Shown here: positions 23,324 through 34,599 of the stretch, in pieces | How positions within the stretch are numbered: the first letter of the stretch is position 1 | Layout: every line of letters starts with the position of its first letter | DNA from: Datisca glomerata | Lineage: Eukaryota > Streptophyta > Magnoliopsida > Cucurbitales > Datiscaceae | Assembly (NCBI GenBank): GCA_003255025.1 | Contig: QANY01008782.1 | Location: 810,659 to 874,658 of the forward strand | Direction of reading: 5' to 3' | DNA length: 64,000 nt | The notes under the pieces: model-generated | Databases searched by the model: none | What the model saw: the letters and a program-made list of their open reading frames with translations, nothing else | Told to the model about the DNA's origin: nothing | Made by a program: the position numbers and the translations under genes

Positions 23324-23881
23324 TTATGAGACTTTAAAATTTTTATCAAGTTCTTTTTCCATTGAGATTTTGAAAGGAGAAGTAGTAATTAAAATTTTTT
23401 TATGATTAATTAGAATTTCTTCAGGTTCATTTTCAAATTCTAAAGGATTGTCTTGGTTAACAAATCTAGCAGAATAAGATGATTTATTAGTTTCTAAATT
23501 TTTGGATGGTTCCTCAATATTATTTGAAAATTCATAGGATTCTAACCTATAGTTTTCTTTAATGCTATTGTTGGAAGTTTCATGTACTGTGAATGACTCA
23601 TAGGTGGATTCTATCTTATGGTTATCTGATTCTGAGATATTGTTTCTCAAATAAAATTTTATTTTTTTTAATTATTTTTTATCAAGAGTTTTCTCATAAT
23701 GAATTTGGAAGGGCTCAATGAATTCTTTTTTAGGTTGAGAATTTTTATGATTAATTAGGATTTTATTAGGTGGTGGATGACTGTCAGTCATTACACTGCG
23801 ATCTTCCTTGACCCATCTAGATGTAGAAATTACTTTAATATTTTTCTCAAAAGTATCCTCGATATAATTAAAGAAAAACAT
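23324..23881 (-). pseudogene. EPRV acidic and N-terminal fragments
   Basis: Two open pieces, 23,324-23,650 and 23,672-23,881, correspond to 13,330-13,900 on the same strand. The first contains an E-S-T-Y-E-S-F-T core and other acidic words. The second contains an S-H-P-P-P-N-K motif. They are separated by one frame break. The left end of the first runs across the deletion junction at about 23,333 into pre-protease sequence, so its last residues are chimeric. Confidence 0.55.
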
Positions 23882-24244
23882 GTCAAATTTGTATTTTTAC
23901 ATGAATGTCTTCTATTCAGCAAGTATGATTTTTCTTTGATCCATACTATATGAATCACTAAACTATTACATCTATCTAGATTGGCTGGGTCATTATTATA
24001 TTGATTTAAACTTGTTCAATCTGGTTTGTATTCTGGATTCAAATTTTTAGAATGTTTTAATTCTTGTTCTAATTTTTGAATCCTAAAATCTTGATTATTA
24101 ATCATCTAGAAAGTATTCAAAATATTTATGTTCTACTTGATCATTTGCTAATTCAAAATATTCTCCATCCATTATATCGGATATTGAATACATTGTAGAC
24201 CCAATGGTACTAGAAGAACTACTTCTAGATAATCTACTCATGGC

Positions 24245-24499
24245 TCAAATAATTAAATTATTCTGATGATTGAAAATTTCATATTGTATTTTGGTTACTA
24301 ATATGTTGTGACTTCTACAATCTCCTATTAGGGTCGCTCTTCTCCAACTTGCCTCTACAACTATCCTACCCTTGGAATTTACATCTCTAAGAGGTCTTAC
24401 TGAAGTATCTGAAGCTAACCAAATGGAAGCTGATACGTCAGCTTCTGATAAAATAGATTCAATGAGATAAACAAATAATATAGAGAAATGATCAAGCAT
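24245..24499 (-). pseudogene. EPRV polyprotein N-terminal fragment
   Basis: This 84-codon open stretch carries S-I-W-L-A-S-D-T-S-V-R-P-L-R-D. The same segment is decayed at 1,735-1,920 (plus), 3,740-3,870 (minus) and 14,570-14,700 (minus). It is the first recognisable coding part after the leader, where a movement protein would be expected in this family. No diagnostic movement-protein motif is visible. Confidence 0.5.
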
Positions 24500-24983
24500 A
24501 TAGATAACCAGCCACTTGAGCAGAGAGTGAGACTAAATAAAAGTAATTATTTAGGTAAGTAATTAAGCAACAATAAAAGCAACAACCATCCATAACAGAC
24601 GGTGAATAGATTAATAAGCAGATAATTAAGTAAACAGTAAATTTCCCCACCAGGTTTGACTCAGATGCCAAAAGATACATAATCAAGCCACTTGAGCGGA
24701 GAGTGAGACTAAATAAAAGCAATTATTTAGATAAGTAATTAAGCAACAACCATCCATAACAGACGGTGAATAGATTAATATACAGATAATTAAGTAAATA
24801 GTAAATCTCTCCACTAGGTTTGGCTTTAATACCAAAAGGTGCGTAATTTAGTATAAATTTAAGAAATTAAAGAGGGGGTATTAAGATTATCAATAGCAAC
24901 AATGACTTCTCCGATCAATAGTCAAGACACAACATCCAAGATAATAATTATCAAATGATGATAGTGATGGCTTCTCCACAATA

Positions 24984-25017
24984 TATGTGTGTGTGTGCGT
25001 GTGTGTGTGTGTGTGTT
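24984..25017. repeat. GT dinucleotide microsatellite
   Basis: A (TG)n run interrupted once by GCGTG marks the right edge of the viral cluster. The flanks differ: viral intergenic DNA on the left, AT-rich unique DNA on the right. Confidence 0.9.
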
Positions 25018-28000
25018 ATGATGCACGATACGTTCGCGATATAACTATTTGACGTAACGATTCTCGTTTAGACTAATGATTTAAAAAATTATGGATATTA
25101 AAGAAATGAGCTAAATGCAAACTATATCATTAAGAGGTATATTAAAATAATTTTAATTAAAATAATTTAATTATTAATTTATTTACTAAACATTAATTTT
25201 AAATAAATTATAATTTAAAGTTAATTAAAATAAGTTGAGTCAAATACGCTTTAGTTTATAGATTAAAGTTAAACTTCAATAACTTATAACTTAAAAATTT
25301 AACTGAAGTCAAACGACCATTATATCTCACATGTCATCTTAACCAACCCAATAACTATTTATATGATATTTATCTATCACTCATTTGTATTTACTCTTAG
25401 TAATTTTATTGGATAAACAATAATTGTCTTCATATAGATTCAGGATTTTCTAATTCAAAGTGAACACATGGCTGGTAAAAAACATAGAACGCAAACATAT
25501 TCTACAACGACAACATGCATATCACTTGAAAAAGGTTGAAGATATTCACTTGATGGCGTTAGCTGTTAAGCCCAAAGTTCGGGTTTATTACGACTAGAGT
25601 TTTTTTTTTATCAAAATTACATTATATTACAGATTCTAAGGAGAATTGATGGATATAACTCGCACTCATGATCTTTAAGTTATGAATGTGAGGGTTTAAT
25701 CAACTACGTCAACTCATCTTGTCAATTACATCTAGAGTTGGATACAACAATAAGCTGTAGGAAAATTTTACATAATAGACAACTTTAAGGGGGGTGTTTT
25801 AAGAAATAATAAGCTTTCAATAGATTTAAGTAAATAACAGGTTTTCTAATTAGTCAATAATTTTATACTAATATACCCCTCATCTATATATAACTAATTA
25901 CCAAATTTCTCAGGTAAATCATAGGTGTAATATGATATACATAAATGATAGACCCTAAAAATTAGGAAACCTTATTTAATCTCTTGAAAATAGTATATAA
26001 TAGTCTCTAATATACCGACAATTTTTTGTTTCCTTGTAAATCGCTAATCTAGTAATTTCCTCAATCACTTAATTCCTAAATAAAAAAAACTAATAAAATT
26101 CAAATAAAGCTAAGAAAAAAACAACAATAATCACTTTCCTCATATATGAACTTTTATTTCGATAAATAATCATTTAAAACAAGCATTTGTTCTAGTAAAT
26201 AAGTTATAAGACTGATGCAATGACACTATAATTCGATCAACAAAATAAAATTGAAAAGATGTTCCAAGAATTTATAGATAATGCATGTTCTTGAAAGTAT
26301 TAAAGTATATCATACATATATAAGTGTTATACCAATACCAACGACACTGTAATTATGAACGTAACTAATGCTTGACTTTTTTAAATTATATTTTTCATAA
26401 TGATAAATCAAGTAACTACCAAAAAAAATTTTAAAAATGAAAATCCCACCCATGATAACCCTTGAAAAATGCTTCAAATAATAATTTTCCTCGAAACATT
26501 TATTATAAAAAATAACAAATTTGAATTTAGTCATTGATATAACATATCGTAAATAAAAAATTGATGAGAGTAAATTCACTTATCAAATAGCTAATTTCAT
26601 TATTTGATTGAAAATTATGAAATAACTAAATTCACTACTGGAGAAAGAATAAGCACGAAGCTATATTGGTTGTTCTTCAAAAAAATGCTGAATATCCAGA
26701 CTTGATATGTCAATAATGGAATATAAAATTTTCATAACAGAAATTAGTTAATAAAAAGGAAACAGATCAATCATCGATTGTCTTTTAATTTAATTAAAAA
26801 TATATATATTAAAGTTCACATGGAATGCTATTAAAATTCTGAATCAAATGTTTAAATCTGTAATAGAATGTTAATATCTAATTAATTGTATGAGCCCCAA
26901 GAAAATCAAATGTAAAAATCTGTAATAGTAGGTTATAATCATCAACAACTGGTTGAAGGTATCACAAAAAATTTCTATTTACCTATAATTTAAAAAACCC
27001 TATTAATTCTTAAAATAGCTTTCAAACTTGTTTATTTGATATAATTATTTTTAGTTGTATGATGTAATTGATGGCGTTAAGCCCAAACCTTGGGTTTATA
27101 TCATTGGGCTTGAGGTTTATAGGCAAATATATCATTTGAAAACTTTACTTTGTTAAATAGTTAATAATAATAATAGTTAAGAACAAAATCATTTTTACAA
27201 AAAGTCAACAAAATTATTTACTACATTTTACCATAATACACACCAACTACACTTATTTCAATATAATTTATCCTAACTAATAACTAAACTAAATGATTTT
27301 TAAATTTTAAATTATCGGAAAGAGATTTACGCATTTTAGGTTACTTAAAAATTCAAAGATGAATTATTATACTTAATTATAAATAATAAATATTTTAATT
27401 ATTTTTTTTATATACCTATTTAATAATAAATAATAAATTTCTACTACTATTTCTATAATTTAAATATATTTATAAATATATATATATATGTATGTCTATA
27501 TATACATACACATATGCTACATATATTTGAATCTTAATATTTGTTTTTATTATTCTCATCATAATACATACAATACTGCTAAATATTTTTGTTACTAGTC
27601 ATTTTATTATTTTTAATGTAATTTATGTAAATAATTATTGTTAGAGTAAACATGAATTACTTGATAAGTTTTGTAAAATAAAATTATATATCATAAATAG
27701 ATATAAAAATATTTATGTAAATAATTGTTGCAATACATATAAATATGTAGATTTTCTTATCTCCAAAATCTGTAAATATATTGCGAAGAAAATATGCAAT
27801 ATGTTTACTCCGATTTATTAAATACATGTTTGTCTAAAAATCAGTACTAATTCTCTTAAAAAGTAAAGAATTGATCCATCCTTAAAAAAATTTACTTAAC
27901 GAACAAATTGTAGATTTCAAAATAAAAAATATTTCTACGTTAAAAAGTATAATTACTCTAAATTTATAATTATTGATTTTATTAGTAAATTTAATTTTCC

Positions 28001-29290
28001 TGAAAATTACAATTACTTCCCCTAAAAATAAAGGATTGCCCTTTGCCTAAAATCACCACTACTTCTCCTAAAAATAAGAGATTGCCCTTTCTTAAAAAAT
28101 ACATATAAATAATTATAAAATAAAATATTTAGAAATAATTATTTTCATCAGTTATATAACTAGTTAGAGAAATAAAATGGACTAATAAATAAGGAAATTA
28201 GATATAATTAACGAAAAAAATTACATAATTCAATCCTATTTTTCATATAATATATCTCATGTATCTAATAGGCTTTTGTGAATTTTGTATCATGAATGAA
28301 AGTGTTAGTCAGATTTTTTTAGTATTATTAGTATTAATTAGATTTTTTATACATCTCATGTATATATTTTTTCTTATAATTTTTTTATATTATTAGCCCC
28401 CAGTTTCGTATCGTTTAGATACCAAAATCTAAAGATATTTTTTTAATTTGTTTACGAACAATCCCGTTATGATATTTTTACTTATAAATGATACACGACT
28501 ATTTTTAGTCATTTATTTTGATATGTAATGAATATATTAATTGTTTAAAAATATCATTTTATTTTATTTAAAAATTATTAGTAATTGTCATGAAGAATGG
28601 TGAAATGATAAAAGAAAGTTATGGTGAAACTAACTTAGTTATTTGCTTAATTATTTTTAAAATTACCTAGAAAATTATAACATCTTACTAGAAGTTAAAT
28701 GCTACAATTTCCGTTATGCTTGATAGTGTCCAATCGACAAGTAAAGAGTTTTTACTTCATGGATGAAAAATAAATTTCATTCAACCAGAACGCATATACC
28801 GATTACAGAGACAAATCTATGCGTGTACTATTAAGATTATTAGACATATCTACACATGTACTACTAAGATTGTTAAGACCATTACACATGTATTATCCAG
28901 AATAATACTAACCGAATCATTAAAACTCGCTGACAAACTATTAGAAAATATGCCTCAAATTATTTAGAAATTAAATTTGATATTTTAAGAAGATACTTTT
29001 AGAAACTGTTTCGTAGGAATCTTGACCATACTTTTCTGAAAGTGTGTGATTAGGCTTTCTATCCCCACATTCTTCTTTACAACATGTCATAAAGTTTATT
29101 TTAGGATAGATTTATGTGTCTTTATAAGCTACTCTCCAATTGAAAAAAGTACACTGCTAGAAATAACATAGTAAATCATAAAAGAAAAACATATAGATTC
29201 AACTCAAATATTATAACAGTTAAAAAACTAAAAAGACCTATTTCTCTTCATATTGTAAAGATTTATATTAATACTCAACACTTTCTTATC
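25018..29290. other. AT-rich intergenic DNA, no gene seen
   Basis: The region is very AT-rich, with short runs of TA, poly-A and poly-T and no credible coding exon. Two related segments containing TTGATGGCGTTA and TTAAGCCCAAA (about 25,550-25,600 and 27,068-27,115) look like copies of one dispersed repeat. A pair of direct repeats with ATTGCCCTTT occurs at about 28,020-28,095. The open stretch at 26,310-26,579 on the minus strand shows no family resemblance and is probably chance. Confidence 0.6.
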
Positions 29291-30420
29291 ATCATTAGGG
29301 TTTTTTGTTATTGTTCCACCTGGAGCTGCGGTGCTTACATAAGTTCCATTATAAAATGAAAATGACAAAATGTATCCAAGACAATGTATCCGAATATTCA
29401 TTTTCTCCTATTGACATAGCATTAAAGTCCTAATATGTTCATACTCATCTTTATGCTTATTGTCATTCAAAACATCTTTGATTTTATAAATGCATGAACT
29501 TGTGAGATCTGAAAAACCAGGTTGGTGGGTACAAAGAGCGGTTTAGTCATCGATAAAGGTTAAAAAATATGGATTGCTAGCATGGAGGGAAGGATGGGCA
29601 CCGTTAGTGGCCTTGGTAGTGATAATTGTTGGTGAATACACCTCATTGGGACTGACTGCAAAGAGTGATAGTTATGGTGGTTGCTAAGGTGAATATATAT
29701 ATATATACAGCTTCATGAGTGAGAGTGAGAGAGAGAGAGAATGAGCCCTATGGAGGAAAGGGGAAAATTCCCCTCTAAGGTGAGGGTGTGACCTCCTTTA
29801 TATAGAGGAGGTAAGGAAAAACCTTAACTATGATCACAAATGAGTGAGTGACAGCTATATGTAGAGGTCAACGTATAGAAGGCTACCACATGTCGCTAAG
29901 ATTACCCTCAATGAGAAATTCCTACTGAGGAGCTCAAGGTGGTAGAACAACATAAAGTATCTCATCCTAATCCTATCAAGTTACATGCCTTCATTTGTTC
30001 CCAATGATATATAGACTCATCTAAATTTTATCATTTGACTTGATGGTTATAGGTAATTAGTTGTGAGAGGTCCAACCGATGCGAGATGACCACAACAGGC
30101 CTGTAAAGGAAGGAAGGATGTATGTACAAATTTCACTAAGCATATTATCTACTCCATGGTGCTCTTCCTCCATAATTTTTTGCCGTATTTATTTTAAAAC
30201 CTAAGTAACTTAATAGATAGGTTTTATAATGGCTAGTACATTAAGCACTCCATCTCAAAAGTTGTCATTCCCTGTATATTAAGTAATCAAACTCCTAATG
30301 CTTATGTACTCTCATCACTATTTATCATAAATTCCCCCCATGAGTTTAAAACAATTGTTGTTGTTAAAAATCTCATTTGCTACATTTTTAGAAATTCTAG
30401 CTTGGAGTGACTCTTAAAGA
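29291..30420. other. Possible LTR-like remnant and simple repeats, no gene seen
   Basis: The stretch from 29,550 to 29,960 is less AT-rich than its neighbours. It includes a TA run, a GA run (about 29,722-29,742), an AGGGGAAAATTCCCCT palindrome (about 29,758-29,773) and a TTTATATAGAGG TATA-like box. This composition is like a retrotransposon LTR, but no partner copy, PBS or coding part is visible. The rest holds nothing recognisable. Confidence 0.3.
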
Positions 30421-30423
30421 TTG

Positions 30424-31172
30424 TCAATGAATGTGAATGATTAATAAAGTACTTGAAATTTCTTTTACCCAGTGCATATGTATCCTTAAACTACTATTCA
30501 TCACTAGGATGTTAACAAGTGGTTTCGTGGTTTCGTTCACATTAGGCCAACTATCAGAAATAATTGACACCCCATATGTATACCATGTATCTTTTGTTGG
30601 AATTAATTCCCTTTCGATTGATGTTTTTACATCATCTAATAATGTAATTTTTTTCCTCTCAACCGATGGTGGTTTACACCTTTTTGGTGCTCTACTAATA
30701 TCAAACTTCATTTTACAATATTGAGGATTTTGAACTACCTTAAAGGGTTTATAAACAGTGCACTAATAATACTTGTATCAATAAAATGTGTTTCCATCAA
30801 GCAAATAGTTCCTCAAACGGATTTCAGTTCTTTTGTAGTTGACGACTAATATCTTTGGAATCTTTTAAAGAAGAACACATTCTCTTTTTTCATTCTCTGC
30901 CTATTTATGGATCCTTTCAAATGTTGAATGATCTTTTAACAATGTTGAGCGTTTTTTAGTATCATATATTTTTCCTACAAGAGGACCAAAAAAGTGTGTA
31001 TGAGTGGAATTGTATGTACTAGGAAATGTTTCTTAGCAGTGCTTACATTTCGAATATTTAGCACCGTCTGGATTTTTCAACCTGCCACACCTTTCTTGAT
31101 TACCTCATTCAGTAAAGGTTTATAGTTGGAATTAATATGCTTATCTTTTACTTGATCGGGGCTACATATGTT
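30424..31172 (-). pseudogene. hAT-type transposase relic (BED finger and DUF659)
   Basis: On the minus strand, about 31,172-30,930 encodes a decayed BED zinc finger: D-G-A-K-Y-S-K-C-K-H-C, then a stop, then a segment with two His before F-F-G-P-L-V-G-K. The second part (30,711-30,424) has the DUF659 hallmark T-Y-G-V-S-I-I-S-D-S-W-P, followed by an I-L-V-M-N-S run. Plant proteins with BED plus DUF659 derive from hAT transposases and usually also have a C-terminal dimerisation domain, not seen here. The stop after the finger and frame breaks at about 30,715-30,930 mark it as a relic. A minor alternative is a domesticated gene fragment. Confidence 0.8.
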
Positions 31173-31980
31173 ATCTGTTTTTAAATATTAACAAATAATT
31201 GATAAATCAAACAACTGGAGAGAAAAACAAAACAAAGAAGCCTACGGATTTATAAAAGCTTCAGATTTAGGAGAATTATGGTTCACTATTAGAAGGTTTT
31301 GAATCTGATTTCAAGGACTTAGTTTATGCACTTCAACTTGATTTAAATGCAAGTACGTTTTTAATACTATGCATAAGAATAATCTATAAAATTAAAATTT
31401 TATTTAGTAATTATATCTTAAGAAAAAAAATCTCTTTGAATTTTGTCAGAGACTGACTCATCTTGGGAGTTAGTTAAAAGTCTTTAATATCTTCATCTGG
31501 ACGAGAATGGGATTTTTTCAAACATCATTAAATTACCATCTTCTTCAAAATCATCTCCAAATAATAGAGGGTCCATCTCCAATTCTGAGAATTTATTTCC
31601 ACCATTGATGCTAAAATTAATCCTGACCATAGGATCTGATCAGGTTAATCTCAACTATTAGATGTGTTTGAGTGTAAAACTCTTTTGTAACTAGCTATGT
31701 GGGTTGCAAGTTGTAATGTTTAGCATTCTTATTTTCACCCTAATTTTCTTTTCTTTTTTTAAATCTACCACAATCTTCCTTAAGAAGCTTCATCAAATTT
31801 TTCATAAATTCGATTTTCACCTCAATATGTTTTGGAAGTTTCAAAAAATATTTTATAAATTATATTTTAACCCCAATCTTCCTTGGGAATCTTCACCAAT
31901 TTTTGTGCAAATTTCATTTTCACCCTAAAGCTTCCTTCGAAAGCTACCATACTCATCTTCATCCAAAATTCACCAAACTC
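31173..31980. other. No gene recognised
   Basis: AT-rich sequence. From about 31,700 a loose ~85-bp pattern built on TCTTCCTTGGGAATCTTCACC-like text repeats about three times with strong drift (31,770-31,950). I see no domain in the open stretches here. Confidence 0.4.
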
Positions 31981-32275
31981 ATCCAGCTCTCATTTATCTT
32001 TGTCCAGACCTATCTTCTTCGTCCAACTCTGTAAGTCCGACCAGCAAGTCTGTCGTACAGCTCTCTCTCTCTCTCCGTTGTCCAGCCTGTTCTCTCTGAC
32101 GTCCAGCTCTACAAGTCCGGCAAGTCCATCGTCCAGCTTTCTCTCTCCATTGTCTAGCTCTCTCTCTCTATCGTTCAGCTCTCTCTATCGTCGACTCTTT
32201 CTCTACACCGTCAAGGCCATCAGTGCTATTTGTCTATCTCTGTCTATCTCTCTCTTTATCTCTCTTTCTGCTTAA
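31981..32275 (+). repeat. Pyrimidine-rich degenerate repeat (TCTCTC and GTCCAGCTCT units)
   Basis: Short CT runs alternate with GTCCAGCTCT or GTTCAGCTCT, giving an irregular 20-30 bp repeat. Such pyrimidine tracts are common in plant 5' leaders, and this one lies upstream of the multi-exon relic at 33.0 kb. The open stretch it produces is Ser/Leu-rich and probably not a real protein. Confidence 0.55.
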
Positions 32276-33008
32276 GGCTATTTCCGTTGGCGTTGACCAA
32301 TTTGAATATGTTGCCAATATGATAGTTTTGTTAGGGAGTATGCCATTAGGTTTGAAATTGTTTTTGTTTGTTGGTAATTTGTTGACTTTCTTTAGTAAGT
32401 TTATGTACTAAGGCTCTAAAATTTTTAAGGCTCTAAAATTAGGGAGTATGCCATTGGGTTTGTAATTTGTTGAGTTACTTTAGTATACCATTAGGGAGTA
32501 TGCAACTGGTTTACTGCTTAAGGCTCTAAAATCTTTAAGTGTAAAACTCGGTTAAGGGAAAATTTTGAAGTCTATACATTTGAATTTTGACCGATAAAGA
32601 AAATTCTTACGTATGCATGTCTCGCTGTTGGAATGTGGTTTCATGGAATTCGCTATGTAAAGAAATATTGTGTGATTATATATTATTATTTATCAGTAAT
32701 CAATAGTACATCGGGATGCAGTGTAAGTTTCTCCTTTCTACTTGGAAGTACAGAAAAGAGAAGATTATATTTTATATAACATGATTAAATTTCATCAAAT
32801 TAATCCTCCTTTTAGCTTTGAAGTAGAGTAGTATTGTGGTGGATAAATTGAACGGGTAATTAGGATCTTGGAATCTTTTATGAGATGTAACTTTTTCCTA
32901 CTTTATGAATTTATTTAATAGAGTTATGTACGCCCTTTATCTGTCGAGTTTCTTCATAGATAAGGGGACATCGGGCAACGCATTCTCGACGTTCTCGATC
33001 TCATTGCT

Positions 33009-34362
33009 ATGACTTACGAAGATGATGAGAAAGAAGATCATAGTAGTGGAACAGTTTCAATCGCATATTTGAGCTCATTGCACGACATGTTGACTCGCAA
33101 CGGAAGTTACACAGAGGTATGGAAAATTTTAGGTAAGGCTACCGTCGTGAGCAGAATCAACGAGGCGAGCTTGCTCCCTCGACTTACGACTTGGCAGAAA
33201 GCAGAAGATTATGTACTCTCCCACTCTCTCTCATTTCATCTTTCTGTTTATGTATACTTGTTTATGTGTTTTTGTAAGTTTCTTCTCTTTTTTTTAGTTT
33301 TGTTGTTCAAGTCTTAAGGAACCTGGATTTCCTACTGTACCATTACAGGTAAAATTTGCATGCTTTCTTTTAATGTTCTAGCTACTAAAAATTATTGCAG
33401 GCAACGATGGAAATGTATTCTCGTACTACGAATGCGATGGAAGCTAAGGTACTAAAGAAGACTTAGCATGTACTTTTCCACTGGCTGCTTGAAAATTGTT
33501 CTTATCATTTAATGATACTCTTATTCCGCAGAATCTAGAGTCAAAAATAGCTCTCATATGGATTATGGTCAACATATTAAAATTGTTATGTACGCTTAAG
33601 AGCATATCAATAGATTTACAGTTCTATGTACTATTGACTAAAACTTAATAACCTCAAGTTTTGATTTATGATTTACAGGTGAGAAGATCCTGGATAAATG
33701 AAAGATGAGGAAACTGTATGAGGTTTTCCCAAACATGGATAAGGTTGGGTAGTTAAGAGTCTACTAAAAAAATTCAATCTATTGTATTCTTGCTTGTTCA
33801 TGAATGTTAAAAAAATTATATGTTCTGTTGACAGCAAACAAGACAAGCATACATGTTGGATTTGGCAGTTGAGGTAATACAAATTGATAGCTAGAAATCA
33901 AATACACTTGGAAACTTCAATATCGTGGGAGATATGATGGAGAATGTATTAGTTGATTAATCTTTGGTTTTCCAATAATTGCAATTTATGTGAGTTAAGT
34001 CTCAGTATTTTGATTGTTATTAAATTCCTCAACTTTGTTTAACATAGTTTGATACTCTAGAGGCCACCCGAAGCTATTCAAGAACAAAATTGATAATCGC
34101 TCACTAAACATTATGTGGTTGTGGCTTAGGCCTTTAATTTTAGTGAGTACACATAGTATCATTTGTATTGACTTTTAGCTGATCTTATTGAGTAATAGCT
34201 ATGTTTATGTAGAACATTGTTGAAATGCAGGTTTCTAATGAAGAGGCTCAACTGAATGGCCAATCTTTGGAGACATTTGATGTGGATCATTTCGTTACCA
34301 ATGGCCAACCTTTAGAGATATGCATATTCCTAAAACTATCAACTTTTTTTTTAAATATAGTG
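33009..34362 (+). pseudogene. Multi-exon gene relic, family not recognised
   Basis: Several short exons with good splice sites line up in one direction. Exon A is 33,009-33,212, ending before GTACTC, with the stretch L-H-D-M-L-T-R-N-G-S-Y-T-E-V-W. Exon B is 33,401-33,448 (after TTGCAG, before GTACTA). Exon C is about 33,532-33,558 (after CCGCAG; donor lost). Exon D is 33,679-33,743 (after TTACAG, before GTTGGG). Exon E is 33,835-33,873 (after GACAG, before GTAATA). Exon F starts at 34,231 after TGCAG and ends at a TGA near 34,360. Exons B and E are multiples of three. Exon D is 65 nt and contains a TGA, as if one base had been lost from 66. Predicted peptides are helical and charged. The start at 33,009 is only a candidate. 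I do not recognise the family. Confidence 0.45.
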
Positions 34363-34599
34363 AATTGAAGAAATGGAAGAACCTCTATGAAGAGTAGAGT
34401 ACAAATTAGATATGAGAGACACAATGCACTTGAAATGAAATGATGCAACTGACGCAATTATTAAAAATTCTCTGTCATTGTATTTGTGTTGTAATATCCA
34501 GAAAGTAATTTAGAAGTGTGTTTGTAGAGTTTAAAATAGAAAAAGGAATATGAAAAAGTCTGAATTACATTTTTTTATTTGGTAATGAGTTATTATTTC

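Larger units (their letters stand above)
19900..24860 (-). mobile_element. EPRV copy lacking the coat-protein region
   Basis: Reading right to left: primer sites (24,822-24,834 and a second at 24,658-24,670, one short duplicated leader), N-terminal region (24,499-24,245), hydrophilic segments (24,200-23,670), acidic repeat (23,650-23,340), then an abrupt join at about 23,333 to pre-protease sequence. Next come protease (22,993-22,790), RT (22,780-22,230), post-RT (22,150-21,770), Gln/Ser-rich segment (21,363-21,088), intergenic modules (20,950-20,330) and promoter with TATA (20,184-20,192). Relative to 7.95-14.93 kb about 2 kb holding the coat protein is missing. Confidence 0.75.
1..24985. 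mobile_element. Cluster of decayed endogenous pararetrovirus copies (Caulimoviridae)
   Basis: The block contains repeated copies of one viral genome type. Seen directly: repeated leader blocks with a TATA box followed about 400 bp later by a TGGTATCAGAGC-like primer site; protease fragments with D-S-G; reverse transcriptase with Y-I-D-D; and a coat-protein region ending in a Cys-rich knuckle. Caulimovirids combine these parts and prime on initiator tRNA-Met. No integrase is visible, as expected for this family. The gene order and the single primer-site/leader block per copy look petuvirus-like, but genus is uncertain. All frames carry stops and frameshifts, so the copies are relics. Orientation is mainly minus, with plus-strand segments at about 690-3,035, 4,790-5,695, 7,738-7,945 and 14,975-15,085. 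The block ends near a GT microsatellite. Confidence 0.88.

Noticed and set aside
1..24985. CRISPR-like or satellite interpretation of the repeated blocks
   Set aside because: The repeats are long, carry polymerase, protease and coat-protein motifs in viral order, and differ by indels. They are viral copies rather than spacer arrays or satellites.
26310..26579. 89-codon minus-strand open stretch with hydrophobic segments
   Set aside because: It lies in extremely AT-rich DNA with no family motif or splice context. A chance open stretch is more likely than a membrane protein gene.
31883..32275. 130-codon Ser/Leu-rich plus-strand open stretch
   Set aside because: It is a translation of the CT-rich degenerate repeat. 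No domain or conserved start is seen.
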